From Pocillopora verrucosa (taxonomy: Eukaryota > Cnidaria > Anthozoa > Scleractinia > Pocilloporidae): DNA of 64,000 nt. The notes under the pieces were generated by a model. The model was not told the DNA's origin and searched no databases. It saw only the letters and a list, made by a program, of their open reading frames with translations. The stretch lies in the NCBI RefSeq assembly GCF_036669915.1, contig NC_089319.1, positions 13,462,971 to 13,526,970 of the forward strand, read 5' to 3'. Positions 48,101 through 59,900 of this stretch are shown in pieces; position 1 is the first letter of the stretch, and the number at the start of each line of letters is the position of its first letter. The position numbers and the translations under genes were made by a program.

Positions 48101-48968
48101 AAGACTATGTTGAAATCAACTGGTAATGAGAATTATGTAACGAAAACAACGAGCATACTGACAAGAAATAAATCGCCATTGGAGTTACGTTATTCTTACA
48201 TTACCTCATCCATAAAACGCAAACTTAACTGAATAGAAACAGAACATCACAATAGTAGTACAATAGAAAGGATAATGATATAAAATAATTTCGCAGTCGC
48301 TTGAAAATAATTAGAAATACAAATTTTTGTTGCTGTACTATCGTTTTCTGATTTCACACTCTGATTTCCTAATTGGTTTTTGGGTATCTCTGTTCGACTG
48401 TCAAAAAAAAATTTTGGTTCTCTTCGCTTGCAAAAGCTGAATCCACGTATACTATAGGTATATCCTCTCTGTTATAACTAACAAGGTTTGTCGTTTCTTT
48501 CGCTTACAGGGTTGCATTTTAAAGTTAAGCGAGTTTTTTCGGGAGCATGTGTTTATTCTGGGATTCATAGCATTGGTTCTAAGCGCTGTCCAGGTAATCA
48601 GGAAAGCATTCACTTGTAAATAACTTTACCTATTCTGGTATAACTTGACAACGAGGAAATTTTTTCATAAACGAGGGCGAGTATTTCATCACGGTTTCTA
48701 AACATGAGGAAACTGATAAAGGCCGAGTGCTTTACCTATAGCGGGGCTCCTGTGTACTTCTACTCTCAGAAGGTGGAGGGAGGGGGCACGAATTACGTGG
48801 CTCGGGGTTGAAACTAGAAAATCCAAGTGTAACGTGCTAGAATTAGGCATCATCGTACCTCTCACTGGCTTACCTGTTTTGTTTCGTTTTGTTTTCTTGT
48901 TTTCTTTCTCATTGCAGTTAACTGGGATCATTCTCTCCTCGTGTATGATCCGCTTGGTGGAATACTAA
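42125..48968 (+). CDS. CD151-like: Tetraspanin, CD151/TSPAN11-like (second copy), 7 exons, complete
   Basis: Exons: 42125-42244, 44891-45082, 46461-46535, 46923-47018, 47605-47760, 48510-48593, 48918-48968 (TAA), all phase 0; 257 residues. Exons 2, 3 and 6 are exactly as long as those of the first copy (192, 75, 84 nt), and the intron sites match, so the two are duplicates. Seen: a longer basic N-terminal tail (RKRRRCCS) before the first span, four spans, and the large loop with CCG (Cys164, 165), VPDSCCKT (Cys193, 194), Cys201 and Cys215, plus an NNT glycosylation site. The C-terminus RLVEY is close to RFVEEY of the first copy. The loop motif CGKRDHPSNIY is nearer to vertebrate CD151 than that of copy one. 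Exon 1 lies 2.6 kb upstream; it was placed by the phase-0 YW/gtaagt end shared with copy one. Role inferred as for CD151: membrane scaffold for adhesion receptors. AATAAA at 49033-49038. Confidence 0.92.
43071..43305 (+). repeat. Tandem duplication, period about 123 bp
   Basis: GCGAACTTTTATCCTCTCAC at 43071 recurs at 43194 with one change; GCAAGGAGAGG and TTTACTTCAC also recur at the same spacing. It lies in intron 1 of the second tetraspanin. Confidence 0.8.
44361..44756. mobile_element. MITE with CAGTCGAA... inverted ends and TA target duplication
   Basis: Left end TA/CAGTCGAAACTGTATTAAGC; right end, inverted, TA/CAGTCGAACCTGTTTTAAGC. TA on both sides fits a Tc1/mariner-type target duplication. 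The interior repeats variants of CTGTTTT.AGCGGTCA. No ORF of note. It ends 134 bp before exon 2 of the second tetraspanin. Confidence 0.75.
46130..46341. mobile_element. Foldback element (long hairpin) in intron 2 of the second tetraspanin
   Basis: Outer arms AATAGTGTATTTTGATCGTC and its inverse (GACGATCAAACTACACTATT) enclose inner arms GACGTTTCGACAACCTGAAC and the inverse of a near-identical copy, followed by GGAAGTCATC/GATGACTTCC. The whole could fold into one hairpin with a bulge on the right arm. Confidence 0.75.
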
Positions 48969-50367
48969 TGAATGGTTTACGGCTAACAGCTACCATGAAC
49001 CTACCACTACCATGAATACCAGAGCACGAGTGAATAAACTTAATTATTTGCCGAACTGTTGCGATGTCTACAATAACAACATCATCGATATATGCAAACA
49101 ATTAGCTATTCAATACTTTATTAAATTAAATATTTACCAAGAGAAGCTTGTTCATCACTTTGTGCCCGGGACCACTGGCAGACAGGGGAGTTGGGGAGAG
49201 TGAGACTTGGAGTGTTGAGAGCTTCAGTACAAAAGGCTGATCTCTGAGGACACGACTTCAAATGACGTGCCTTCCTCAAGTCAAATTCGATGCCATCATC
49301 GTCATCATCATAATCATAATCATTTTAGCCATATTTCTCCGAGTTTGAGCATAGGTCAGGAATCGCACACGATTCTGAGTCATTTTTGTTGCTCTGTCTT
49401 GTGTACGCAACGGTCCTCTATGTCCACAAATTAAATTCATGATAAAACTTAAGAGTATTATATCTTCCAAATTTATCACTAAACGTCGTGGTACATCTTG
49501 AATCTTCCCTGGATCAGTACACAAACTGATGACTCTAATCGTGTTTCGGATTAAAACGCACACTGTTTATTACAGAACAAGTTGTTAAGTCTTGCGAACC
49601 TGATGGCTCTTTGCTGCCAGATCTGATCCTGGTGTCCGTCACATGAAGCCACTGCATGGAGTGTAGTTACTCCTCCTGGACAGGAAAGCTACCATATTAC
49701 TCCATACCGAGTAACTCCCAGCTCCTTTTCAAGTCTTCTTAACAGTTTGCCGGCGCTCATCTATAGTCCCTGGTGACAAGAAGCACTCTGAGAGTTCAAG
49801 AAATAGCCATAAACTTAATATACCTTATTTACTTTATTATTTTAACTTTTCTTAACTAATGATATGTTGTGTGAACAGCCTTTTCTCATATTTTCTTTTG
49901 TACTGATATATATGCAAAAAATTCAGCCTGTTCACTGATTGAGAACACGTCCATTAAACCCAATTATTATACATTGGTCGAGAGCATACAATCAATATAT
50001 AGTAGCATGTGAAGTTGAGATGATAACTCATACCAACAGCTGATATTAGGTTATCATGTCGAGTTCAAAGTCTGTTTAGTTTCCAAGACCCTCGTCCGTG
50101 GTGTTCTCTAACTTTTGCAGACTTAGGCAGGTATCTCCTTTTGCAGGTGTTTAAAAATGTCAGTTATGAAATTCGTCAGATGATATCATGGATAATCAAA
50201 CTTTATGTCTGTGTTGTCTGACTCAGCCTTCGAATTCGGCTTCAGCAGATCTATAACTTAGACCTCGGCATTGATAATTCATGATACCACGCTCAACCTC
50301 GTACAATAATTACTTAATAGTGCAGAGAGTTAAGACTGAGTGCAGAAAGTTGAATTGAATGCAGTAA
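48969..50367. other. Intergenic between second tetraspanin and MED25
   Basis: Contains the tetraspanin 3' end and unassigned sequence; short open frames on the minus strand (49276-49563) include an ATG/CAT-rich simple stretch and look non-coding. Confidence 0.4.
49033..49038 (+). promoter_or_regulatory. Candidate polyadenylation signal of the second tetraspanin
   Basis: AATAAA 65 bp after the stop codon of the second tetraspanin; a close and typical distance for a 3' end, though only the motif supports it. Confidence 0.45.
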
Positions 50368-50593
50368 CTTAATATCAAATTGATCGACGGGAAAGTCGCG
50401 AAAGAACAACAAAAGAAATGGCGGGCAGGTCAGGAGAAAGAGACGAAACGTCCTAATCAGAATTTGAAGGAGAATGAAGAGAGCAGAAATACCCAATCAA
50501 GCACAACCAACCGGCTAAACGTACTGAGTCTTGGGCTTTCGTGCTATGACAGTTTTGAAACGTTCGAATCGGAGGTCCTGAAAAAATTTTCGA
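50368..50593 (+). other. Open segment with consensus splice donor upstream of MED25
   Basis: The frame is open after TAA at 50365-50367 for 226 nt and ends at CGA/GTAAGTAAG. It would code a polar, Lys/Glu-rich stretch and then LNVLSLGLSCYDSFETFESE. It has no ATG start in frame. It may be a non-coding or coding exon of a separate transcript, or chance. It lies 335 bp before the MED25 start codon. Confidence 0.25.
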
Positions 50594-50928
50594 GTAAGTA
50601 AGAAAGTCTGTCTTAAGAAAAGGACGAAAGAGTTCTCATTTGAGCCTCCACACCTTTCCTCTGCATGGGAGTACTGAAGACCTATCTGGTGCCCAGTACT
50701 TCACCCAATGCAGGAAGGAACGGTTAGAGCGCGGAGTGGGGGAGCGAGGAAGAGTGTAGGATAAAGTAGCTTCTATGTCTTCCGCTATCACTTCTTCGCG
50801 TATTTGTGTCATTCTTCGGTTAAAATTATCCTTTTACTCATGCTTGGGAGTTTCCCAAAAACAGGATGCAGGATATAGAGGAAGGATGATCAACTTCCCG
50901 TTCATTTTTTGAAAGTAACTTGACAATA

Positions 50929-53900
50929 ATGGTGGTTACCGGTGATTTATACGAAAACGATGTTATATTTGTTGTGGAGGGGACTGCGAATTTACTTCTT
51001 GACTTTGAAAACCTGAAGAAATCCTACATTGAACCCGCAATACAGTAAGTATAAGGTGACTAACGGGCAACTATTTCTTCTTGGAGCGAGAAACAAGAAC
51101 CGTATGCATAATAAATATGAGACTGTGCGTCCTCTTTCTCTAATCGAACAAACTCAGCTTGGTACAACAAGCACTCCAGTTTTACTTACGTATGGAAAAT
51201 GAATGGTTAAAATGAACAACTATCGACAACTGTACATACGTCACAAATTTATTGAAAAGAGGAGAGTTTATTTTCTTACATTCTATTTCGTTGTTACACC
51301 AAAGCTTTTTTTAATTTGTTGTCATTATAAATCCAGCGAATGATTTTAGAAATAGACGAGTTTTAAGTCTTTTGTCGAGTTAGGCGATCATTTATTCATC
51401 TTGATTGTGTGTGCCGTACTATAGCCGTCATTTGATAATGTGTAGTCTTACTATTTTATCGTTCAAGACCCTCGTGATAGTTAAAAACAATATATTTGGA
51501 CCCAGAATGTACACAACAGTAACGCACAATGATTTGCTCTTTTTCTATTTGGTCTCAAAAATATCAAAACTGAACAGTAAAAAAGCTTGTGCTGAAAATT
51601 ACATTTTATATTTGAGCATCAAACTAAGGATGTTTCTGTGTAGATTTTTAAGCTAAAGTTTGAAACCTAGCAACCCTCTGAAAAAAGAGACTTGAGAACT
51701 GCCAATATTTGATAGTGCATTTTGAAAGATCCTCTAGTAACTATAATTGTAATGATTTCTATAGATCGTTTCAGCGAAACCACAGCTAAGCTCCCCAGTA
51801 GTCTATCACAACACACTTTAAGGTAAAATTTCTGCACAGCCCCATACTATTGTAAAAGAAATCTGTTTTTCCAATAGCAATGTATTGTTTTTGTCATTGT
51901 TTTCTCTATCCATGAACTGAATGCATAATGTTGTATGGGGTTGCGCAGAAATTTTTCCCTCTTTAAAGCTGATAATTACATAATTTTGCCTCTAATTCCT
52001 TCATCCTGTCAGTGAAATTTGGGCATTAAGTGAATTAATATAACATGTTAATTTGTAAGAAAATGACTAATTCAAAGCCTACAATAATACTTATGTATAT
52101 ATTGTAGAGTTCAGATCTCATTCTATAAATACATAATTTCCTTATTAATGAATGTTATGAACAGTTAATAACAATGATATCATATTCATAGTTATTTCAA
52201 TGGAGAAGTTCCAATGGACTTTGAATACAGCTTTGGAGATGAGGTATGTAACATGTTACATGGATACCTGATAAATGACTTGGGCCATGAGGTAAAATTG
52301 TGCATGATGCTGTAGGACTGGATCATTCAAAATTATTGTGCTTGAGATTAAGTACAGATTACTGATTATAGCAGACTGTTTGGCCAAATTGTTAAAAGTG
52401 AGTGCACTCAACCGTAACCAACGGTCAAGATTAAAACCTCGGTCTGGTCAATTTTCTCTATTCTCGTGTAAAGCATTGCACCATAATATCCTCTCTATCC
52501 ATTAGTATTTAGTAATACCCTAAAATTATCAAGGAACTTGATAAACTGCTATGGGGTGACCTATTATGGACTTGAATCTCGTATCCATATTTGCTTTATG
52601 CTAGAGAAACTGTGAAACTTTTGAAAAGTTGTGCAATCAGTCTTTTAGAATTTGCCTTTTCAATATTGATGGATTACATGTTAACCATTTTCATTGTTTT
52701 CAGTATGGCCCAAACCAATATGGTTTGGTGGTGTATGGGACAATAGGCCATACCCCTGAGCCAGCAGTGCACTATGTCAAGGAAACTCGCAGTGCCAAAC
52801 AGATACTGCAATACCTAGATGATGTGAGGTCAGTTTTCCAACTCATTCATGTGCATAGAGAAATGATGAGGTTATGTGTTTGAATACTTTATCTAGAAAT
52901 TTACTTTGGCAGACATCTTAAATCTGTTTAATTTGCTTACCTATAAGAATACACAGCTGATCATTGGGACTTAATTGAGTGCTATCTGGAATGTAAGATC
53001 TAATACCATGTTTAAAAAAAGGCTGTTGTTAAGACAGTAGTTTCTACAATCTTCAAAATTTGATTGTTTTGATCCTTATTTTCCCAAAAGAGTTTTTCTC
53101 TGTGAAAAAAACAAAAAAAACCAAAGAAAGCATTTGAAATGATGATGAGATTTTAGCTAAAGCTGTGATTAGTTTTCCTAATTTTCTGTGTTTTCAAAGA
53201 GCAAATGATTTAATTGTTGTGCAGCTTTTCATTTTCTGGATCTTAAGTTATTGTCATGAGTAAAAACTATAATGTCTTCTCTCTATCTGACCTTTGAAAT
53301 GTTAGTTATTCATAAGTACCCACTGAAGTGGAGGTAAATATTTACCGCTTTCACAACCATCTAGGTGGAAGAATTCGGCATACATTCTAAAAAATATATT
53401 GTATTTCTCTGTATTATTAAATGGCTGGAAATAAAACTCCTGACACGCAATTTTGTCTCTTCAGCTGATTGACAGTGAGTGGTACTAGCTGCTCACTTCC
53501 AATATAATTAATCAGCATGTGCAAAAAGTACTATTCACTTGTTTAATATACATCAATTATATTGTTTAAATCTATATAAGGTGCAAATAAGTATTGTTTG
53601 AAGACCTTAATTTTTATTACATGAATTAGCTTACTGCCCATTGTTAAAGGTTTTTTTTTTAATGCTCTGGTCTATAATTCTTAAGATTTGAAGGTGGAGG
53701 TGGTGAAGAATGCAGTTTGCTGGCTGAGGCTTTGAGCATTGCTTTACAGGTATGTCAACTATTGACCTTACCTGGTTTATGTCCTATAGTTCAAAATTAA
53801 CTTTGGTTGTTGTAATTATTAACTTAAATTATCTGTAATATATCCTCCTAAACAAAAGGTGACACATACTGTTAGCAAACAAGCAAAAGTAGAATAAGGT

Positions 53901-56900
53901 CAATGTTGTTTTCTTGGATGTTTCTTTGGTTGAATTTAATAAATTTTAACTTTTTCTTACTTTAAAAGTATTACTGCTTGGATCAAATTTTTATCCCATG
54001 AAATTATAGGGTATCTTTGAGACTTCATGAAAGATGAAAAATGTTCATTTCAATTTTTAAATAAGTTGTATATGCAAAGCGGGGTAAGTTTCTGGTGTGT
54101 TAGAGTTCTGTGGATGAAACATGCTTCAAACATCAGGACCCAGTTGTTCAAAGGCCAATTAGCACTAAGCTGGGGTTAAATTTTAATCCAGATTTCTTTA
54201 TTTCTTTGTTCAAAAATCCTTTTTAAGGAAAAATCTTCCCTCTATTACTTTTAGGAAATCCAATGATGAAATTGCAGGCAAAAAGATTTGAACTGAACTT
54301 TCTCTTAAAGCTTTCAGACCTAAAATCAAATTTTACACTAGCCCTGGGTTATGTAGCTTTGAACAACCCAGGGTCAGCTCTAGGAACTCTTTATGGTGGC
54401 TAATCACATCATCCACTCAGTTCTCAGTTCTTGTTATGATGAGTAGAAATAACTGAATAGTTATCTCTGTCAATATACCACAAAGACTATTGAAACTTGG
54501 TTAATCAGTAGTTCTGAACAAAGCGCACTTGCCTGTGATAGCTTGATGTTCCCATGGTAACTCACACTTCTCCAGGCTCTTCTTACTAATTAATTTTTAT
54601 TACTTTTCTGAGTTTGTTTGTGCTAAAATAAAAAAGGTCCAGAAGTTGATCAAACACCATAATTGGCCTTTGAAATCATTAAGTAGAGGTATCATTTGCA
54701 AATACCAAACAGACTGCCAAAGAAGGTTTGAAAATCCTACTGTCCAAGAGAAGTCTTGAACAGGTTGGTTTCTGTGGCATCAAAATTGTCTAGCTCAAAT
54801 TGTGGAACACATCCAGTAGAGTCCTATGGCAGAGAACCAAGCATTTTTTATGTAAATCAGGTTTTCTATATATTTGACTGAAATTTGACATTATCACTTT
54901 GCCAACTTACCTATTTTGAGATGTTGAATATCTCCACAGCAAAAATAAGTTTTCATTAACAGTAAACAACATTTTTCTTCTTGAACAAATGACTTGTTTA
55001 AGTTGGAAAGTTGCATTAGATTGAAAAGACTCAAATTGCATTAAAGTAGTACTTTTAAGGTGACACATTAAACTTGTACCATCAAGTAAAAATACAGGCA
55101 CCAACAGAAACTTAAGTTTTAATTACCACTTTGTTTTTCAACAGATCTTTGATGAAAGGACACTCCAGAGAGGTCAACATAAGTGAGTATTCTCATGACT
55201 GGTGCTTTCATTTTTAGACAAAGCTTTGCATAACATACCACCTACTTGGTTTGGGTACTGTGCAGTCAATTTCCAGCCTGAGTTTAGGTGACTAGATGAA
55301 GAGGCAGAAGTAATTACAGGAGATGGTCAGAGTTGTGTGAAGATAACCTACATCTGCTTCACACTTCCAAAATTATCATCAAACCTTTGATATTTTGTAG
55401 TTTTATTGAATATACGGAAGGTCAAGAGGAAAATACACAAATGATATAGAAATGGGACCAGCCTGCTCCTGGAACAGACTACTTTCACTAAAGTCTATGT
55501 CTGTGTGCTTTATAACTTAAATAATTGTACATTTTTAGTAATGGCTCCTAAGGAAAAAATTCAATTCCTTTTACCCTCAATGATTTGTACATTTAGGTTG
55601 CTCTAGTATATATCTTGGTGTAGTGGTTACTAAAAATGCAGTTGTAATGTTTATCATATAGAGGGATTGTGCGAAAAAGCTGCATTGTGGTGAGTAACTC
55701 ACCTCCCTTTGGACTGCCAAGTCGTGAATGTGCTGATGATTACTTGGATAAAACTGTGGAACAACTTGCTGAAGAGATGGGACAAAAGGTAAAAAAAAAA
55801 ACCTGCTTTGTACTTGTTTTGGAACAATCCACTACAAAGCATCAGGAGTATAAAAAAAATTGTGAGAGTGGTCCTGTTCGGAAACTTTTCCAATGGAAAT
55901 GTATGTTCATTCCATGTAAATTTCTGTGTGCCTTCCTTTTTCCACTAAATAATTGTAAGTTTCAAAGTAATGTTTCCAAAAATCTTCTAAAATGTTTTAC
56001 AATGCGAAAAAAATGATAAGGTTGTTGGTAGATCATCTAAAATTTGGATACACCTTGGGCTTCCAGGTCAGAAGAAATTGATTTTTCCACACAAGGTCTA
56101 GACATCTTAGGGAAAGACCACTACCTTTAACATGGGATAGTCATTATAAGGCTTGAATAATTAAAGGAAGGTGTTTAAACCTTTCTGTTTTTAATTAACT
56201 AACCAACCACTGTTATACATGTAGTTTGAATGGTGTTTTTCCAGTAATTTTCTCTTTCCTTTCAGCTACTGTCAGTAGCTATTCTTTGTCACCAAGGGTA
56301 GTATTCCATGCTGTCACTTCTCTCTGCTGTCCCCAAATATCTCTAATCTTTCCTCCATTTGTAGGCCTTCTGCCTTCCCACTTACCCTTCCAATGACAAT
56401 TATAATTTTCTTCTCTCCTTACACAAGACAAGTCTTGCCTGTTGCATGTACATTTATGTTACTTACATGAATGATGATTACCATTTTTTTCTTTCGTATT
56501 TTCAGAAAGGAGTTCATCTTTCAGTTATTGCCCCCAGAAAGATACCTGCACTTCAAAGAGTATTTGAAAGAGTAAGAAATTTAAAAGTGGTTTAACCCTT
56601 TACATCTTAATGTCAGATGCATATTCTCCATACTTTTCTTTGTTGATGACAAGGAGAATTTGTTTAACAATTAAGAGCATCTGTAGTTAGGGATCAATTC
56701 CTCTATTTTCATTCAGGACTTTATTGTGTGACTCAAGGGTAGTAAGGGTATTGTAAGAAGATATAGGATGAAAATATCTATTAAGGGTTAGAGGGTTAAA
56801 GTCACCTGTCATCCATGTAGGTGCCTGTTCATCGCTTGTTAGCTTATTGACTAATGGCAGTTTGTCGGCTGATTATTAGCAGGGAAGTATTGGCTAGCTA

Positions 56901-59900
56901 TTGGCCAACAGTTGGCTGATTGGTCACCAGTAGGTGGTGATGTATCAGGAATGTGTTGTTAAGTTGTTGTAGGGGAGCTGTTCCTCACTTCAAGCACAGT
57001 TTTGGAAAGAAATACTGAATATAATTCCACATGTGGTATTAAATGCTTATTATAATTAATTTTGTTACATAGATATCCTGTTTTCAATAATGATATTTTT
57101 TTTCTGATTGCAGTCTCTGACAGTTGATAGTAAGAGTGTGCTTTCAAAAGATTACTCCAAAGACCCTAACCATCTAGTATGCATTCAGGGCCTTGATTTG
57201 CCAGGTTTGTTTGATTTAATTATTTCATTATTACTATGATTTTCCACTGAGAAGTAGGGCACATCTCTGCTTTTATGGTGTCTGTTAAGTTGCTTTTAAT
57301 GGAGCTTTTGTAGACTTTCCAATTTTTTATTTGCTTCAATCTGCTGGTCAGACTGTTTTGTCTGTGATGGAGTGTTTCCCCTCCAAGAACTCACAGAACT
57401 GGTTCTAGCCAAATTGGTCCTTTCCTTCTTAAGTTTCCATGCTTTTGTACAGACTCATTTTGAACTTTGGCAGCTCTTTTACATATTGTATTTTGTGTAT
57501 AATTGAGTTTGATTGCTTGTTTTCATTTTGTTCAAAACCAGTCACCTGTAACAATGATTCACAAGCTGAAACAGTAAAGAATAGTGCATTTATGGTTGAA
57601 ACCAATCTGAAGCCTGTGCCAACACCATCACAGATGATTAACAATGGTATGCATGTGCTCATCTAAATTGTCGATATTTTGTATAGGAAGCAGATTTAAA
57701 ATTTTCAGGAGAAGTCTCTTTGGTGTTGGATTTATCCTTTAATTTACCATTAGTATGAAATGGTTGATGCCATCGTTGTGTCTAGTGTGTAAAGTTTCAA
57801 GCATATCTTTTCTTTTAAATGGTACAGATTGGTATGATAATTGAACTGTACTTCTTCTCTAAATCAAGGAAAAAGTGAACCACCAAATGTATGAAAGACT
57901 TTTAATTTTAAACTTGTCCATTGACCAATGCTCACATTCTACTTATGCTGTGGCTTGCTTACAATGTAGTTGACTTTGACCCTGTCTGTGCCCCCAATAA
58001 CAGCTTTGTTCTATGATAATTAAATCTCAAAAGCTTTGGAATGTGTTAATAATGATAATTGATTATCTGATGATATGGTAATTGACAACTATTATTTATT
58101 ATTACTTCCTCAAGGGAAAGAAAGTCCAGAGAAATCCATAAAAACCAAAAAAATTTTACAGCGACAACTTTCTGAAGTTAAAATTCAGCAGCCAACAACA
58201 GATAGCAATTTATCAGTGAGTATGTCTCTCAGGAACTGAAACAAACAAATCAGTAAACCACAAATCAAACCAAAATGGAAAAAAAAAACTTTAAATAAAT
58301 ACATGTATTACTGAAATTGAAACACAATTTGAACTGGGAACAGCATTTGTACTTTGAGTATTGTACAAACTTACCTTTGTACCTTCACCTGAGGGAGATT
58401 ATTGCCTGTGTTTTTTTCCTCAGATGCCATCAGTAAATATGTTGGATTCTGCAGCGTCTTCCCTTTCAAGCTCATCAGCAGCACAACAAGCCAAAAAAAT
58501 CTTGGAAATAGCCAAACGACAACAAAGTCGTAAGTTCATCATTGGTAATGTGCAAAAATCCCTTCATAAGATTCCCATTATTGAATGCATGGTCCCCATT
58601 AGGCTATTTAGGTTTATTCAGATGGATTAATAGTGGCCAAATTTTACATTATACCATTGTGCTGAAAATTTTTTAACAAAATTCCATCAGCTGGCAAAAA
58701 ATATTAAAACATCATACCTCTGAAGTGATGAATTTTTTTCCTCGATTTTGGAAAATACTTGTCACATTCTTCTGTATTTGAACTACAGAAAGAATTGTCT
58801 TGTGTTGGATAATCCATCCACCATGATGCCTTAATTGCCAGAGGCAAATTCAGTGAAACAACTCTCTTGAATCTCCCTACTTATTAATCTCATCAGCAAT
58901 TGATTAGGGTAGAGAAAGTGTTTGATGTCTGTAATTAATAAGGCTGGAAATTCCCAGCAGCCCCTGTGATGCAATACAATGGCCTGAGACTAACTTCAAA
59001 GGGATATCCTTGTAATAACCTAGCAGTCTACACCTCTGGACACTCTCTTCCATCACATTTAATTATTTTATTTAGTGACATCTCACAGCTGTTCATAATT
59101 CACCCATTTCCTCGATTACACAATTCACAGCTCAAGGATGCGGTATCCCCAACTTTACATACATTGTACATGGTGCTCTTTACTTCTGATACAATTATGT
59201 CTGAATTTAAATTTGTTAATGCTATTGACCATCATATGTACCTTGTACATTACTTTAATCTTTGTGTGGAATGGATTCCTGTTTTTTTAAGGGTCATCTT
59301 CATGTGCAATGTCACTATAGTGGAATCATTATTATACATAATTATTTAAAAAAATGTCGTTTTCACTATAGAACCCAACCCAACTCCTAACAGTGGACAG
59401 CCAGCTAATAAAATGGCAGATGGGATGAAAGTCCCACCAGGAAATTGGGCACCGAATCCCACCCCATCCCCCAGACCAACCCCTACTCCTGTACCTGCAA
59501 CCCAAGAAAACCAAGTCGCTCAGAGAGCTCTAGTCTGGACAGGGAATTTGGAATGGCAGGATACAGTAAGTGTCACATAGAGGCAGTTTGATTGACTGAT
59601 TCAGTTTTTTCTGAATAAAGCATTTACCTGAGTCATCTTCTTACATTTGGGACAATGACAGCTCAGAACCATTAACTAAGGTGTTCATTTTCTCTTTATT
59701 TCAAGCAATCAGGCTCTTGATTTTATGAAATAACTCAGCAAATTTTTAGCAATAAGTACCTTACTGAAATCCAGAAACTGCATGAAAATGTTAACAGCAG
59801 CATCCATTATTTGATTAGATTCGTGACCCAGCTGGCCCTCAGCAGAAAATAACTAGATCTTTGGCATGTCATGCATCTGTTGTTCCAGGAGACACCATGT

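Noticed and set aside
52629..52703. Upstream extension of MED25 exon 3 in an open frame
   Set aside because: The acceptor TTTTCAG at 52697-52703 restores the conserved YGPNQYGLVVYG join; the earlier part is intron.
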